From NCBI RefSeq assembly GCF_964204865.1, contig NC_135255.1:1798001-1862000 (forward strand): a stretch of DNA of 64,000 bases, in the 5' to 3' direction. This document shows, piece by piece, positions 48,810 through 60,780 of this stretch. The notes beneath the pieces are model-generated. The model worked only from the letters and a program-made list of their open reading frames with translations. It had not been told where the DNA came from and made no database searches. The position numbers and the translations under genes were made by a program. Positions within the stretch are counted from its first letter, which is position 1; the number at the start of each line of letters is the position of its first letter. This DNA is from Styela clava. Taxonomy: Eukaryota; Chordata; Ascidiacea; Stolidobranchia; Styelidae.

Positions 48810-50598
48810 CAGTGGTTCCCAAACTTTTTTGACCATCGCCCCCCTAAAGTAGTTTATACAACTTCATCGCCCCCCAGCACTACAAAAAAGTGTAAAGTCA
48901 GAAACGAATATATTACAGACCAAATGAGAAGACAAATCATAGTTTATAGTGTTTGTTAATGAGATGGATGAGCTTGGTGTTCTTCAGCAAGTTTTTTATT
49001 AGTAGCACGGCTCAAAAACCCTTTTTCACCATATATTAGGTCGGAAATGAAAGAATCCAGGGTTCTATCTCCTTAAAAAACGTCGTGTACTCTTGCCTTA
49101 TAGCATTTCACTTCCTAAATTCACCAAATTTCACATTAAATTAATGAAAGCAAAGTTAATTTTCGCATATATTTTTTAAAAGTTAAAAACGGAACAACGC
49201 GCGAAAACTGAGACAATTCGTGAACTCAACTCAGTCGTCTTATTAAAAAATATTACAATGACATTTAATGTGACACTGTCATGTTGATGCATCACGCTTG
49301 ATAGCTTTACGACGCCAAGATTGGAACATTTTCTAAATGGGCATCACTAATCCCAGTTCTTCGCTTGTTCTTTGTAATGTCTCCATTTTCGAAAAAAAAT
49401 GTTTGCACAAAAATATGTACTTCCAAACATCTAAGTGAATATTCTCGCATGGTTTGTGAAATTTTGATAAAGATTTTTTTTAGGAAGATACTTTCTTACA
49501 AAAATTACGCAGTGATGAATCTCCCGAATAGAATATGAATTTTAATTTCTTATTGCATTGCAATATATTCGAGTACTCACTGCGCTATTGAACCCCTGCC
49601 CTCAGCATCAACTTTTTTTCCTCGTGTTTCCATTTGTCTAATTATAATTAAATTCTAGGCTCGTTAAACGAGTAGCTAGCTGTTTAATAGAATTTTTAGG
49701 ATATAATAAAATTTAGTCTAAACGTGTCTCACGATAAATTCTGTTACGTAAAAAAATGAAATTTACTCCTCGAGCGTAGATTATAAATAATATAAATTCA
49801 TCGTCAAAACCGCCGTTTGGATGTTTCCCCGGGCATAGACTTCCTTGCTTACATCGTGACATTGGCCAATCAGCAAGGTGCAAAAATAAACGTAACAATG
49901 CCCCCTTTCGCATCCGCTCAGACAGACTTTCAGGCGTGGTCGTGAACATTCGTCATTTTTGAATTAAATTCGTTAGTTTTTAGTTGTTTTTCGGAAATTT
50001 AAATAAAAATCATATAAGTCAATGATTACTTTGTCCTCCTATGAGTTTCAATTTAAATACGGTAATCAAAAATTGGTGTAGAAATAGCTGTGATAGACTA
50101 TAGGCTAAATTTTTTTATCGGTACTTTTAAAAAACAGATTGTTTAATGGTATGAATTAGAATGATAGTTTGAAACAAATACCCTATTTTACAGGCAAACA
50201 CTCGCGAAACCACTCTTAAAAATAAGCACCGAAAATTTAAAAATGATAAAGTATATAGGAAGAATTTTACGCGGTCAAAGGTCGGGGATAGGTCTATTCA
50301 GTGAATCGTCCCGGGCCATATTTTTTTACTTAAGCCGTATTTTGTCGACCACTGGGATACGCCAACTACCGTACCTTACTGCGGAGACGAGTCCAGAAAC
50401 CTTTCGCGTGTGATAATCGACCACGTGAATCAAGTCTGCGAATGCACACAGCGTAGGCTACAGAATTGAGTGCACGATACGCAGAGCAATAACAGATTTC
50501 GCGAAATCGCCCCCCTATCGCCCCCTTCGACTTTTTCGCCCCCCTCTGTATCGTTTTCGCCCATCGGGGGGCGATATCGCCCACTTTGGGAATCACTG
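48810..50598. mobile_element. Innermost hAT of the nest, 1789 bp, same family as the middle one
   Basis: Left end cagtggttcccaaacttttt, right end cactttgggaatcactg, exact duplication gtgtaaag at 48802-48809 and 50599-50606. It is a close relative of the element it landed in: the first about 170 bp align almost base for base with 47104-47280. Confidence 0.93.
49264..49510 (-). pseudogene. hAT transposase C-terminal remnant, broken copy
   Basis: Nucleotide match to 47890-48120 (aagattggaacattttctaa, atgtacttccaaacat) with indels that destroy the frame. Confidence 0.6.
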
Positions 50599-50948
50599 GT
50601 GTAAAGTATGGGAAGAATTTCCCGAGGTCAACGGTCGGGGAAAGGACCATTCTGTGAATCGTCCCGGGCCAGATTATTCTACTAAATCCTTTCGCGTGTG
50701 GTAATCGCCCACGTGATTCGAGTCTGCGAATGCACACAGAGTACAGAATTAAGTGCACGATGCGCCGAACATAAAACAGGTTTCGCGAAATCGCCCCCCT
50801 CTGTATCGTTTTCGCCCACTGGGGGGCGATATCGCCCACTTTGGGACTCACTGGACTAAACTATATTATAACCTAACATTTGAGTGAAAAGCTACTCGTT
50901 TAACGAGCCGACAATTTAAAAATGTTTGATGGCGCATAAAATATTCCA

Positions 50949-51173
50949 ATGAAGTTCCCTGGGAAGCAATGCAATGAGGAAATAAAATCCACATTCTATT
51001 CGAGAGTTGTATCACTGCTTGGTTTTTATATTAAAAAGTATCTTCTTGTAGGAAATATCTATCCAAATTTGACAAACCATGCGAAAAAAGTCACATCGAT
51101 GAAGTACATATGCGTGCGAACAATTATTTTCGGAAAAGAACTTTACAAAGAACAATCTGAGAAATCGGATTAG
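50949..51173 (+). pseudogene. hAT transposase fragment, opposite orientation
   Basis: 74-codon frame with NLTNHAKKVTSM, the same motif as the fragments at 37918 and 47931. It belongs to the outermost element of the nest, right of the insertions, and is truncated. Confidence 0.6.
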
Positions 51174-51413
51174 TGACGCCCATCCAGTGCATCACTCGAA
51201 AAGATATCAAGCGTAATGCAACAACAAGTGTCACAATAACGTCATTTGTATTTTTCTTTCTTTCGATAAGACGACTGAGTGGAGTTCACGAATTTTTGCA
51301 GTCTTCGCGAGCTGTTTGGTTTTTACTTTCAAAAAATTTGTGCGGCCCGCCAAGACTTGAAACCCTTAATTTTGGCCGTGGGCGACAAAAGGTTGCTGAC
51401 CCCTGATGTAGGC

Positions 51414-53608
51414 CAAAGGAATATGGGCAAAATGTCAACTCTTCTTCCTCAACTCTGCCTGATTTTCCCTTGAAATGATAAAAAAATCACTCATGTTCGC
51501 TAAACTTGGTTCAGCATATAAATAAACAGCAGCTCACAAAATTGCAGCAAGTAATGTCTATCATCCTTGTTACGTAACAATAGAGGCAGACTCCACGTAA
51601 CAGAAAGTTAACGACATAGAACGGTAAAATGATTTATTGGTTCATATATACCAGGGGTGGCCAACACGTCGATCGCGATCCACCGGTCGATCGTCAAGTC
51701 TCGAGTAGTCGATCGCGTCTGGTGTTAAGTAAATTTAATAACTTACCCCGCAAAAAAAAAAAAAGGTTCATACAACGCCTGAAGAATATACTGTACATGC
51801 GCAAAATACGATAAACAAATGCAGTAATTTGGTATGGATAAGCCTGATAAAGCATATTATTACGTAACAAATGCAAGTTTCACTACTGCCAAATTTTTGA
51901 AATGAACTAGCAGAATACCGTGTGTCTTGACTGGCAAACGATCTTACAACAATTTCTGCACTGTGCGAAAGGTATTGCTTCAACTCTCACTCCGAGAGTA
52001 TTGTGATAAATTTTTTTCGCAACGGTAGCAGTGGCATCAGAATGCTCTTTTTTCGAATTCCAAGCAAGCAAAGAATCGACTTGAAGGAAATGGTAAATTA
52101 GATACTAAAGTTTGAGCAGTCATGTAACATTTATGATTTGGGGATATTCATTATTCGCTGTTTAGATAATACATGGATACTTTTCAAGGTTTTTGAGGAA
52201 TGGAAAACACTTACGACTAAAAATTAGACAGGCCCTAGAATTGTATGGTTTGAATAAATTTAAAATAATTGATAAAACGTTTACTCCGGGTACAATTAGC
52301 CTACATAATCATACCAACAAATTGAATGGAACATAAAAATGCAAATTTTTGTGGCAATTTTCCTTGGGAATGCGGTCGCAGAGCCGAGCTTATTGACAGC
52401 GGTGAAATATTTGTATGCGTGTGTGCCCGCAGAGCCGAGCTTATTGACAGCGCGGTGAAATTTTCGGTGTAAAGCAAATCTGCAATCCATTCATGATTCA
52501 TCCATCAATACTTCAGTGAAGTTTTAAATCTGCCAGGCAGTCGATTTTCATACACTTCATCAATATTTTTGCTTGACATAGTTCCGATAGTTGAAGTATG
52601 TATTGTTGTTTTCAGAGTACACAAGCTCTTTTTTTATCTTACTCTCAAAGTAATAAATAGTGTTACGTATTTTTCTGCGAAAATAAATTTTAATCCGATT
52701 CGTTTATTACGTCAGATCGTTATGGTCCATATCAAATAACACACAAATACAAAAAATATGAAAATCACAGTAAAATACCGCAATATCAGCAAATATAACA
52801 TAAAATTACTGCAAAATACCGCAATAACAGCTAATATAATTTAAATACGTAATACCTCAATGTACCCGATATTTGGGATAAACAGCAAAATTGAAGGATC
52901 CAATAACGGCCCCGATTCCATAAGAATCAAATAAGAGTTCGTCATAGGTCCACTTCATATTTAATAACTTATTGGGCCATGAGTAGAATCTGAGATAGCT
53001 CGTCACAAACAGTATCTGGAAATCAAATAATGATTGTAACAGGATATTATTTGTATTTCTACCTCTCCTCAAATATAGCCAAAGATTTTTTTCTATGGAG
53101 TGCTTCTAATTAGGGAATGTTCCCAGATACTATTCATGTAAAAGTTTTTCACAGTTGTGAAACAATTGACAACATTTTTTAAAATAGTATTGGCTATAAA
53201 ATAAATCGATTTATATTGACGTTTTAAGTCAAGATCACCTTTGAGATCATTGGAAAGGAAAACACCAAGATATTTAGTGGACGAAACATATGCAAATACA
53301 GAATTACAAAGATTGATATCAGGTTAATTACCCAACCTAAAACATCTTACTCTGAATACACATGAAAACAGATTTTTTAGAGTTGTACAAAATGTTATGT
53401 TCAGTAGAATATCTTTCACATATGTTGAGTAAGCGTTGAAGGCATTTGGCAGAAGGGGAAATGCAGCACATGCATGTCATCAACACAACAATATGATTGA
53501 CAATATTGTTATTTGCAACACATCTAATGGCCTCTTAATTCAACTGAATAAAAAGGTCATTCATGAAAACTGCGCAACTCGCGGCGCACTCTTTGGGAAA
53601 CGCTGTCA
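51414..53608. other. TE-derived and AT-rich sequence, no gene
   Basis: 51411-51650 matches the interior of the hAT at 2064. A hAT left end caggggtggccaacacgtcg starts at 51652 without a partner. A hAT right end tttgggaaacgctg lies at 53592-53605 without a partner. A duplicated gcagagccgagcttattgac occurs at about 52378 and 52429. No coding exon recognised. Confidence 0.45.
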
Positions 53609-55122
53609 CAGGCAGCGCCGGATTAACTAATAAACAATATAAGCACGTGCTTAGGGCACCAAGCAAAAGGGCAAACCACAGAAATTTTAGAGAAGAATTT
53701 TATATAGTTTATTGATTTTTGTTGTTTTTCCTTCCTAGTATTCTCCTTCTTACTGCATTTTTGTTTTAAAATAATTTCTTTTTTCTCCAACAATTGGACC
53801 AATGAACTATTTGCACTATGTGGCGGTTCCACGATCGCATTTGAACGATCTAGTGGTCAGCGAAACCGGGAGTTTTAAATAAACCAGGGTGGTCCAAACC
53901 CTGTCATGCTAATACATTCCGTGCGGCTCACAGAACAATTTTAGCGTATATTTGTATCTAATAGAAGAACTTTTTTGAGTTTTTTTCAGCTATTCCAACT
54001 GGGGTTGGGATCCCGAGATTCAAATCCTTTTTCTAACGCTTTGTGACTTTATTTTAGTAAAAACACTTCTCTGTTTTCAAGCGTCGGCCATGTGACAGTA
54101 GTGACGAAACGCAGAACCGACTTAACGCCGCCCAATCAATTTTTTTTAGCTAGGTCCCGAAATACCAACTTAGACGGACTTCAATTTGAGTTGGGTTGCG
54201 CGAGACTAACATCCTATCTTTTCCCTATGCCTTTATGCTAGTGGATCCGTATGCGTATACTGCAAGGATACTGTAGCTGGAATAAACATGACTATTCTAT
54301 TCAATTAAAGAGTCCAGCTGCACACTAACACAAATGTATTTCTGTAACGTTTCGTCCGACCAGAGTCAGACTTCCTCAGACAAGCAGTTTACAACAATGG
54401 CAAGAAAGAAAATTTGCTAAATCAATTTAGCAAATTTTCTTTCTTGCCATTGTTGTAAACTGCTTGTCTGAGGAAGTCTGACTCTGGTCGGACGAAACGT
54501 TACAGAAATACATTTGTGTTAGTGTGCAGCTGGACTCTTTAATTGAATAGATTAGACGGACTTCGTTGGTGTTTGACGATGGCACTAAGCTACTAATTAA
54601 ATGATTAGAACGGTAAACTCTCGTTGTTTATTGAATTTAAAGTAAGTAAACTTGCGATATTTCCATCACTTTTGAGTTTTCTCCGACTTGCGGCTCGCGA
54701 GACCTCCTCAAAAGTTTTTGCAGTCCTTCAACCTAGCAACCTTGAACCACTCTGAGGTAGATTACTAGGAACCGGTAAAATTTCAAACTACAGTTGTGAC
54801 TTGTATGCTTTGGTATTTCGATTCACGTTGAGACCGGAGGCATGGATCTTTATTGTCACACTCCCTCAGGATTAGAGCTCAACGGATATATCGGCCCGAT
54901 ATTGCGTGTTTGCCGATATATATATATATCATATCGGCAGTAAACGGCCGATATATATATATCTGCTAAATATGGAAAAAATCTAAAAATGTTCGCAAAA
55001 GTTGTTTTATTTACTGCTGGTTGTGATTTTTTTTAATCGTCAAATACACTTATTAAATTACACATAAAGGGACACCAAAGTCTTCAGTGCTTAGGGCACC
55101 AAATGTGCTTAATCCGCCCCTG
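53609..55122. mobile_element. Probable hAT-type element, about 1.5 kb, with insertions
   Basis: Left caggcagcgccggattaact with gtgcttagggcacca; right gtgcttagggcaccaaatgt ending aatccgcccctg. The ends resemble CAGGGGCGGATTAAGC-type hAT termini, but no clean target duplication is visible. Inside lie a second possible element (left end cagggtggtccaaaccctg at about 53886, right end near 54752), the perfect palindrome at 54297-54550 and a gatatatatatatc-rich patch at 54890-54965. Confidence 0.55.
54297..54550. repeat. Perfect 254-bp palindrome
   Basis: Two 126-bp arms are exact reverse complements, by base-by-base comparison, around a 2-base centre (c54423 a54424). Each arm contains cgtttcgtccgaccagagtc and cacactaacacaaatgtatt, a repeat also present in diverged form at 57533-57600 and in part near 7125-7165. 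Confidence 0.95.
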
Positions 55123-56288
55123 GTCATGGGTGATAATAAAAAATTCTCATTGTTCCATTTTTTTGACATTCAGCTTTTATTTTTACTCTTCACCATCCTC
55201 CTATGCATCATTTTCATTCTACAATGCGTACGAGTTCGAAATGTATAAAACGGGATTTTTGTTTCGTATTCAAAGCATGTCTGCAATCCATTCATGGTCC
55301 ATCGATCAATACTGGCTCAGGGAAATTTTAGCTACTGCGATTGTTGTGCCTGTATTTTTCACAATAGCTGTGTGTACTCTTTCTTTATGAGTAATCATAA
55401 GAGCCAGAACGTACCCAGCACAATTTTATTTTTGTATAATGACGTGATACGATGATGGCTTTTGGCTCACAATATCTTGAAGAATCTTTTAAGAGTCTTA
55501 CTTCGCCGTCGAAGTTATTCAAGATATAGGCCTACAAGTGCGCAATTCTTGGTTTGTTCATTTGGTGAAAGGATTTTTGCCAGGAAGACTGAAAAAGTCA
55601 GTTTTTTAGTGAATCGCTCAAGAATAGAAAGTAAAATGATGTTGGAAAAGACATAAAAATTTATGACTCACTGTAAATGTCGCGAAATTGCATAAAAAAA
55701 ATGTTGAAAATCAATTGGTGGGGTGGGCTGTGGCTACGCATAAGAGTCATCGTTTCTGTATGGAACGAGCGGACAAATTTTCTTCATAGGCTACTCCGTA
55801 CGATTTCGCCTACATAATAGTTTCAAAAAAGTGTGTTGTACTTCGATTTTGCTAATGGAAAAAGTAGAATGGAAACTATTTTCTTTCTAATATGCCGATC
55901 GTTTGTGGCCGTAGGGCGTAGGCCTACTGTGTGTAAAACGTTTTCAAAACATCCATCGATTATTTTGATAGCGTGTTATATGAATCGTTGAATGACTTAC
56001 GTCAAAAAAAAATCGCGATTTGACTAGGTCTTATTTTAAAGGGAGGGCTCATATTAAATCAGTTTTAAAATTCAGGCTAGGTCTTATTTTCAGGGTCGGT
56101 TTTATTTTCGAGGAAACATGGTAATAATATCTGACCAAAGTTCCAAATATTAGGCCCAGAATTCAAATTTCATTTTGTTCTTGTTTAAATCATTAGCATT
56201 CTATTTATAAAAGTTTAGTCTTTTTTTAATATTCGAACACAACTCAATGGTTCTCTCATACACACAGGAGTTGAACGTAAATTAACTG
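55123..56288. other. No gene; half-copy of a MITE at about 56015-56122
   Basis: Bases 56015-56122 (ctaggtcttattt ... gaggaaacatgg) match the right half of the MITE at 56289-56658. ORF 55103-55390 (plus, 95 codons) has hydrophobic stretches but no family motif. Confidence 0.45.
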
Positions 56289-56658
56289 CTGTGTTTCCCC
56301 GAAAATAAGACCGGGTCTTAGTTACGATTTTCCTTTGAAAATACCATTAGGGATTATATTCGGGGGATGTCTTATACTTTCATTTTTCAAAAACAAAATT
56401 ACAAAGTAGCAAATTACGAGATTTTCAAATATATAAATATGAAAACCGATACCAGTTTACTTATAAATAACACGTTTTCCTCTTTCATGCGTTTTAGATT
56501 AATCGTTTAAAACTTGTAAGAGACATTTCTTGCTATCGACTAGGTAAAAAAAAAATTGACTATGTCTTATTTTATGGGAAGGGCTTATATTAAAACCATT
56601 CATAAAATTCAGGCTAGGTCTTATTTTCTGGGTAGGTCTTATTTTTGGGAAAACACGG
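56289..56658. mobile_element. MITE with CCGTGTTTCCCCGAAAATAAG-type ends, about 370 bp
   Basis: ctgtgtttccccgaaaataa at the left and atttttgggaaaacacgg at the right are inverted repeats, with repeated aggtcttatttt words inside. It resembles a widespread animal non-autonomous element. Target duplication is unclear. Confidence 0.7.
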
Positions 56659-56875
56659 TAACATGGGAGTAAGGGAAGTATTTGTGTTGTTGTTGTTCAA
56701 AATATTTTTTCCCTCATTGATTTCAACTATAATTTTTTCTAAATATTCGTGGGACAAGTACCACGTGATTCGTGCTTATTATTAATATTATTTACAAAGC
56801 GTTGTATGTCAAAATCTCTACACACCCAAAATTTGGAAATATCATTCCTCCAAAAATGAAAAACTGAGGAACATA

Positions 56876-57185
56876 TAGGCCGCGAGCCGAGGCCCTGAAA
56901 AACGCCTAGAAAGTGAGTTTCGTAGCGCACATCAGGTAACTACCTGAAAATGATTTTAAAATGTTCCTTAAAAATTTAGTAACAAATATTGCCTTGTTCC
57001 CACTTCCAAAAGTTGCACGTTTTACGGAAAAGACGCTTTTACTACAAGAAATATGTGCTACGATCTGTCCTATATTCTCTACATTTTCGGCACTGAACAA
57101 TGACTTCTGCATGACGTAACAATTGAATTAAACCAGCTGTTAGCGAGCGGATGAATATTAGTTATTTCTGCTCGACCTTGCGCTG
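56876..57185. repeat. Diverged inverted repeat, left copy
   Basis: Reverse complement of 60465-60780, sharing gttcccacttccaaaagttg and gtttcgtagcgcacatcagg. Its first 65 bp recur in direct orientation at about 57299-57365. Confidence 0.75.
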
Positions 57186-58635
57186 AGTTGGGCAGGCTTT
57201 CCACAGCCCTGTTTAGTTATTATTAGTTAAGTTATGCTAAGACGTTGTTGAAAAATGTATAAGTAAATTATTAAACACTTGTAGATCCTTACCACGGATA
57301 TGGGCCGTGAGACGAAACCATGAAAACGCCCAGAAAATGAGTTTCGTAGCGCACATCTGGTAACTAAATAAATTCTTCAGTTTTGTGGGAAAACGAACAT
57401 AATGAACGCATTACAGCTTGTTCCACAATCCTGGTGCGAAATTGAATATAAGAGGTTCCCGGAAATTCAATAACCATAAGTTTACAACGCATACATAAGA
57501 ACTATACAATTCGAGAGCCCTACAGCACACTAACACAAATGTATTCCTGTAATGTTTTGCCTGACCAAAATCGGACTTCCTCAGTCAATCATAATTTATT
57601 AGGTAGATTACGAAAAATATGGCATACATGTAACCAACAACAAAAAATACTTTAATTGTGTGACAGGAGTCGGGAGTGACCTCGAAAGCAGCGACACCAA
57701 CAACGCTGATTCACATTTGAGAATGAATTTTATGTAATAACCCCAAGCATTTTACAACAAGAACAGCATAAAAAGCTACATCCATTTTATAGAAGCTATC
57801 AAGTATCAAACGTATTTATTTTTAAGCAATGAAGTCACAAATTAACATCGTGAGCACGAAAACACAAATAAATCAGTTATTTCTCACTTAGAAATTTACC
57901 GCAAAAATCAAGAAAATTAAATGAATGTACAATATGTACATAACATAGTGAACAGAAATATTACAATTTACAATTAATCTTTTTTTAGTTTATGTGGTTA
58001 TGTATTTGAACAAAGGCAATAATATTTCTAGAAACAGGACTACGACACTAACAAATGTCCGAAAAAAAAAACAAATGTATGATACTTATTAAATCAACTG
58101 TAATATCTAATTCACTTTCTTCTGAATTGTTTTCGAAATCCACTAGCTCAAAAATCGACTTTTCCTCTATAGGTGTACTGTGATTTCTGCAGTCAATACA
58201 AAAACAAAAATCTGTGCAATTTAAGTTGATTTTGGCACACTTTCATAAATTATTTTGACTATTTTTCTTTGCAGTTTGCCAACTCAAGAACTGATTTGAG
58301 GGCAACATGCTTCTTCAGTGAATCATTGTTGGGTGGAGAGTATAATCCTTATGTTTGACAGTGTTAAATAGACGTGCCCTGGTACCGTATCATTTACATT
58401 CTTCATATCCTCTTCAAATTCCTCAGCTTTATTTATTAATACCTCGTTAACCTCAAAAGATCTTCATAGTCGAGGGAAAAAAATGAATTGAAAATCTCAA
58501 TGAAGTCTCCAACATGAATTTGATGGGCAGTTCCAATTGCAGAAAAGTGCTAAAGTATTTCAATATGAATAGCCCATCTAAGCTGTTTGCAACTATTATG
58601 ATTCTCATATACCTTTAAGCTTCAAGACTTCTTGT
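57186..58635. other. Repeat fragments and possible decayed coding sequence
   Basis: 57533-57600 resembles the arm of the palindrome at 54297. On the minus strand between about 58570 and 58080, open blocks in different frames (for example GDFIEIFNSFFSLDYEDLL, NKAEEFEEDMKNVNDTVPG, and a Cys-rich CTDFCFCIDCRN) look protein-like. They are broken by stops and frame changes. Confidence 0.4.
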
Positions 58636-59184
58636 TTAATCCATTTTATAGCACTGATAGCAGCAGGGATCAGAGCCTGCGTTAGGTCGGATTGGTGGAA
58701 CATTGCCGTTTTCTTTTGTAGTACAGTATCTAAAATAAGGAAGAAAATAATATTTGGAGCAGCATGATTTTAAAAATACCCCTAAATACTAACTAATACC
58801 TTGAATACATAATGCATTTTATCTGATGTACTAAATGAGCGTATATATGCTCATTGCATGTTCTACAGTCCAGCAGTGTTTGCATACCATTACTAGACTA
58901 TATCTACACTAAATTTTGATACCGGTATATCACAGTCTGAAATGTCCTATGACAGTATGAGTATGGACTATAGACTATATTTTGAAACATCAACTGTTTG
59001 TCTACAACTTCATTTCTCACCTCTCAATCATTTCCAATGCTACCTTTCTTTCCACTCCGGCATAACTTATCATTGCTTCCCAGGTTCTTGTCGACTCTAT
59101 GAATTTAGATTTAGACCAACCGACATTAGTAAAATTGATTAATTTCTTCTCTTTCACACAACCGTGCATTACAGAAACAGCCAT
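58636..59184 (-). pseudogene. Small two-exon coding remnant, possibly the N-terminal part of a transposon-derived protein
   Basis: Exon 1 is 59184-59021: ATG after an in-frame stop, 54 codons, containing KLINFTNVGWSKSKFIES and ending at a good donor (AG before GTGAGA). Exon 2 is 58729-58636: acceptor TTATTTTAG, phase matched, containing SDPCCYQCYKMD and then a stop. The Cys and Trp spacing recalls N-terminal modules of transposon-related proteins, but I cannot name the family. Protein-like blocks further down the minus strand to about 58080 are frame-broken, so a decayed gene is more likely than a complete 85-residue one. Codon-level evidence only; no conserved catalytic region is visible. 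Confidence 0.4.
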
Positions 59185-60464
59185 TCATTTCTATTTCCAA
59201 ATATGCTGTGGCCTATATAGTAGTATAAGTCTGCTGAATAGTCAAGAAGAGTCATTAAATTAATCATAAACATTTCATGCAAGCCAGAAAATATCGTTGT
59301 TTGTGACATATTACAGTATTATTCTAGGTCTAGCCTTCCTTGGAGTTACCGCACCGTACCTATTTAACAACGTCTTATGAGCTAGTGCTCAACTAAAATT
59401 GCTATTTATGGCAAGGATATACAAGTGTTTAATATCTTACCTATACTTTTCAACACCTCCTTAGAATAACTGGACTAATATTACCGGTAACTGAAAAAAA
59501 CTATGGAAAGGCTACTCAACTACTTGTGTAATAAAATGTTCCACTCAATTTTTCTATCTTATGAAGTTAATATGCTAAGTTATTAGCTCTTTTTCATCAA
59601 CCTTTGACCTACCAACGATATCTCAATACTTTCCTATTGAGATCCCTGGCTAATCTATGATAAATTAATCCATTTACTACCAATTAGTGTAAAAATCTGG
59701 ATAAATGGCCTTGATTTATGAATTGTTCTATTTCTATGTACAAACACTAATATTTGATGTTTATTTTTAAAGTGTTCTGAATCATTTCACATAGTGTTAT
59801 GAAATATTGAATCTTATTTATTCCTACATTAAGTCAACTGTTTTGTTTTTGCATTAACTTTCTTGATATTTTAATATCGATTGTTTGTTTATACAAAGTT
59901 TACAATGTATTGCATTTTTAAAATGCATTTTTTTGTTGTTTAAACCAAATTCTAATTTGTTTTGATGACTCAACCCATGCATCTGATTACATTGCACTAG
60001 TGTGTGTAGAATAGAACTCTACCCATATTCGCTTGTTCAAAATCCCACTTGTTATGTTTAACTTAAATTCAGTCAATAAAACAAGTTACCCAAATAAGGG
60101 GTAGCTTGTCTGACCTGCTTTCCCACTTTTTTTCGTTTTGATCATTTTATATTTTGCAATATAATTTCAATTTGTGCAAAATCCTATTATTTAAAAGAAT
60201 GCTTCCATAATTAAGAATAGTAAATTCATGTAAATATTGTACATAGTATAAATCGTGAGAGACATTGAAATATTGACACGAACCTGTTTTTTTTATGCTT
60301 ATTTAATATAATTGGGTGGCAACTGACTCTGATGACCCCCAAAGGTCGTATCGTTGCCCCCCAGTCATATACCGAAAACTATTTTTTTTTATATTTGTTT
60401 ATGTGTGCATAAATTGTTTTCTTGGTTTGACAAAATGAAATAAACTCTCTCTCTCTCAACGCAA
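59185..60464. other. No gene; possible retroelement 3' end near 60340-60460
   Basis: Very AT-rich. 60340-60460 ends ttgacaaaatgaaataaact followed by (ct)n, which looks like the tail of a LINE or SINE, but no coding part precedes it. Confidence 0.35.
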
Positions 60465-60780
60465 AAGCGAGCAGTTGAGTACATCTGATATTCATCCGAC
60501 CACTGGGGATCCACCTACAGCTGACTAACTTGACTGTTACGTCGTGCAGAAGTCTGCGTTCATTGGCCCATGATACCGGAAAAGCAGAGAAAATAGGACA
60601 GATGGTAACACATATTTATTGCAGTAAAAGCGTCTTTTCTGTAAAACGTGCAACTTTTGGAAGTGGGAACAAGGCAATATTTGTTACTAAATTTCTAAGG
60701 AACATTTTAAAATCATTTTCAGGTAGTTACCTGATGTGCGCTACGAAACTGAAAGATAAATGGCCTCGGCTCGCGGCCTA
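60465..60780. repeat. Diverged inverted repeat, right copy
   Basis: Inverted relative to 56876-57185; about 3.3 kb separates the two copies. The 83-codon ORF 60530-60781 is part of this repeat and has a broken counterpart in the left copy (56906-57112 minus). Confidence 0.75.

Larger units (their letters stand above)
47104..50853. mobile_element. Middle hAT of the nest (3750 bp including insertion)
   Basis: Left end cagtggttccaaaactcttt then gcccccc runs; right end gcgatatcgcccactttggg then actcactg. Exact duplication gactaaac at 47096-47103 and 50854-50861. Without the inner copy it is about 1.95 kb. Its interior carries an inverted partial copy of the outer family (about 47715-48425). Confidence 0.92.
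46066..51405. mobile_element. Outermost hAT of a three-level nest (5340 bp including insertions)
   Basis: Left end cgggggtcggcaacctacgg, right end aaaggttgctgacccctg. Flanks ctgtaggc (46058-46065) and atgtaggc (51406-51413) match at 7 of 8. Removing the insertion at 47104-50853 with one duplication leaves about 1.58 kb. The pieces rejoin into sequence that other copies of the family carry uninterrupted (compare 48283-48360). A separate MITE-like stretch (46163-47052, ccggctaataag ... cttattagccggg) is also embedded. Confidence 0.75.

Noticed and set aside
50366..50851. 161-codon ORF on the minus strand
   Set aside because: It is the reverse reading of two tandem hAT right ends (gcgatatcgcccact repeated), giving an internally repeated frame without a domain.
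58650..58745. Alternative reading frame starting TVLQKK through exon 2 of the remnant
   Set aside because: It is out of phase with the upstream exon donor. The frame ending CCYQCYKMD joins correctly, so that one was preferred.
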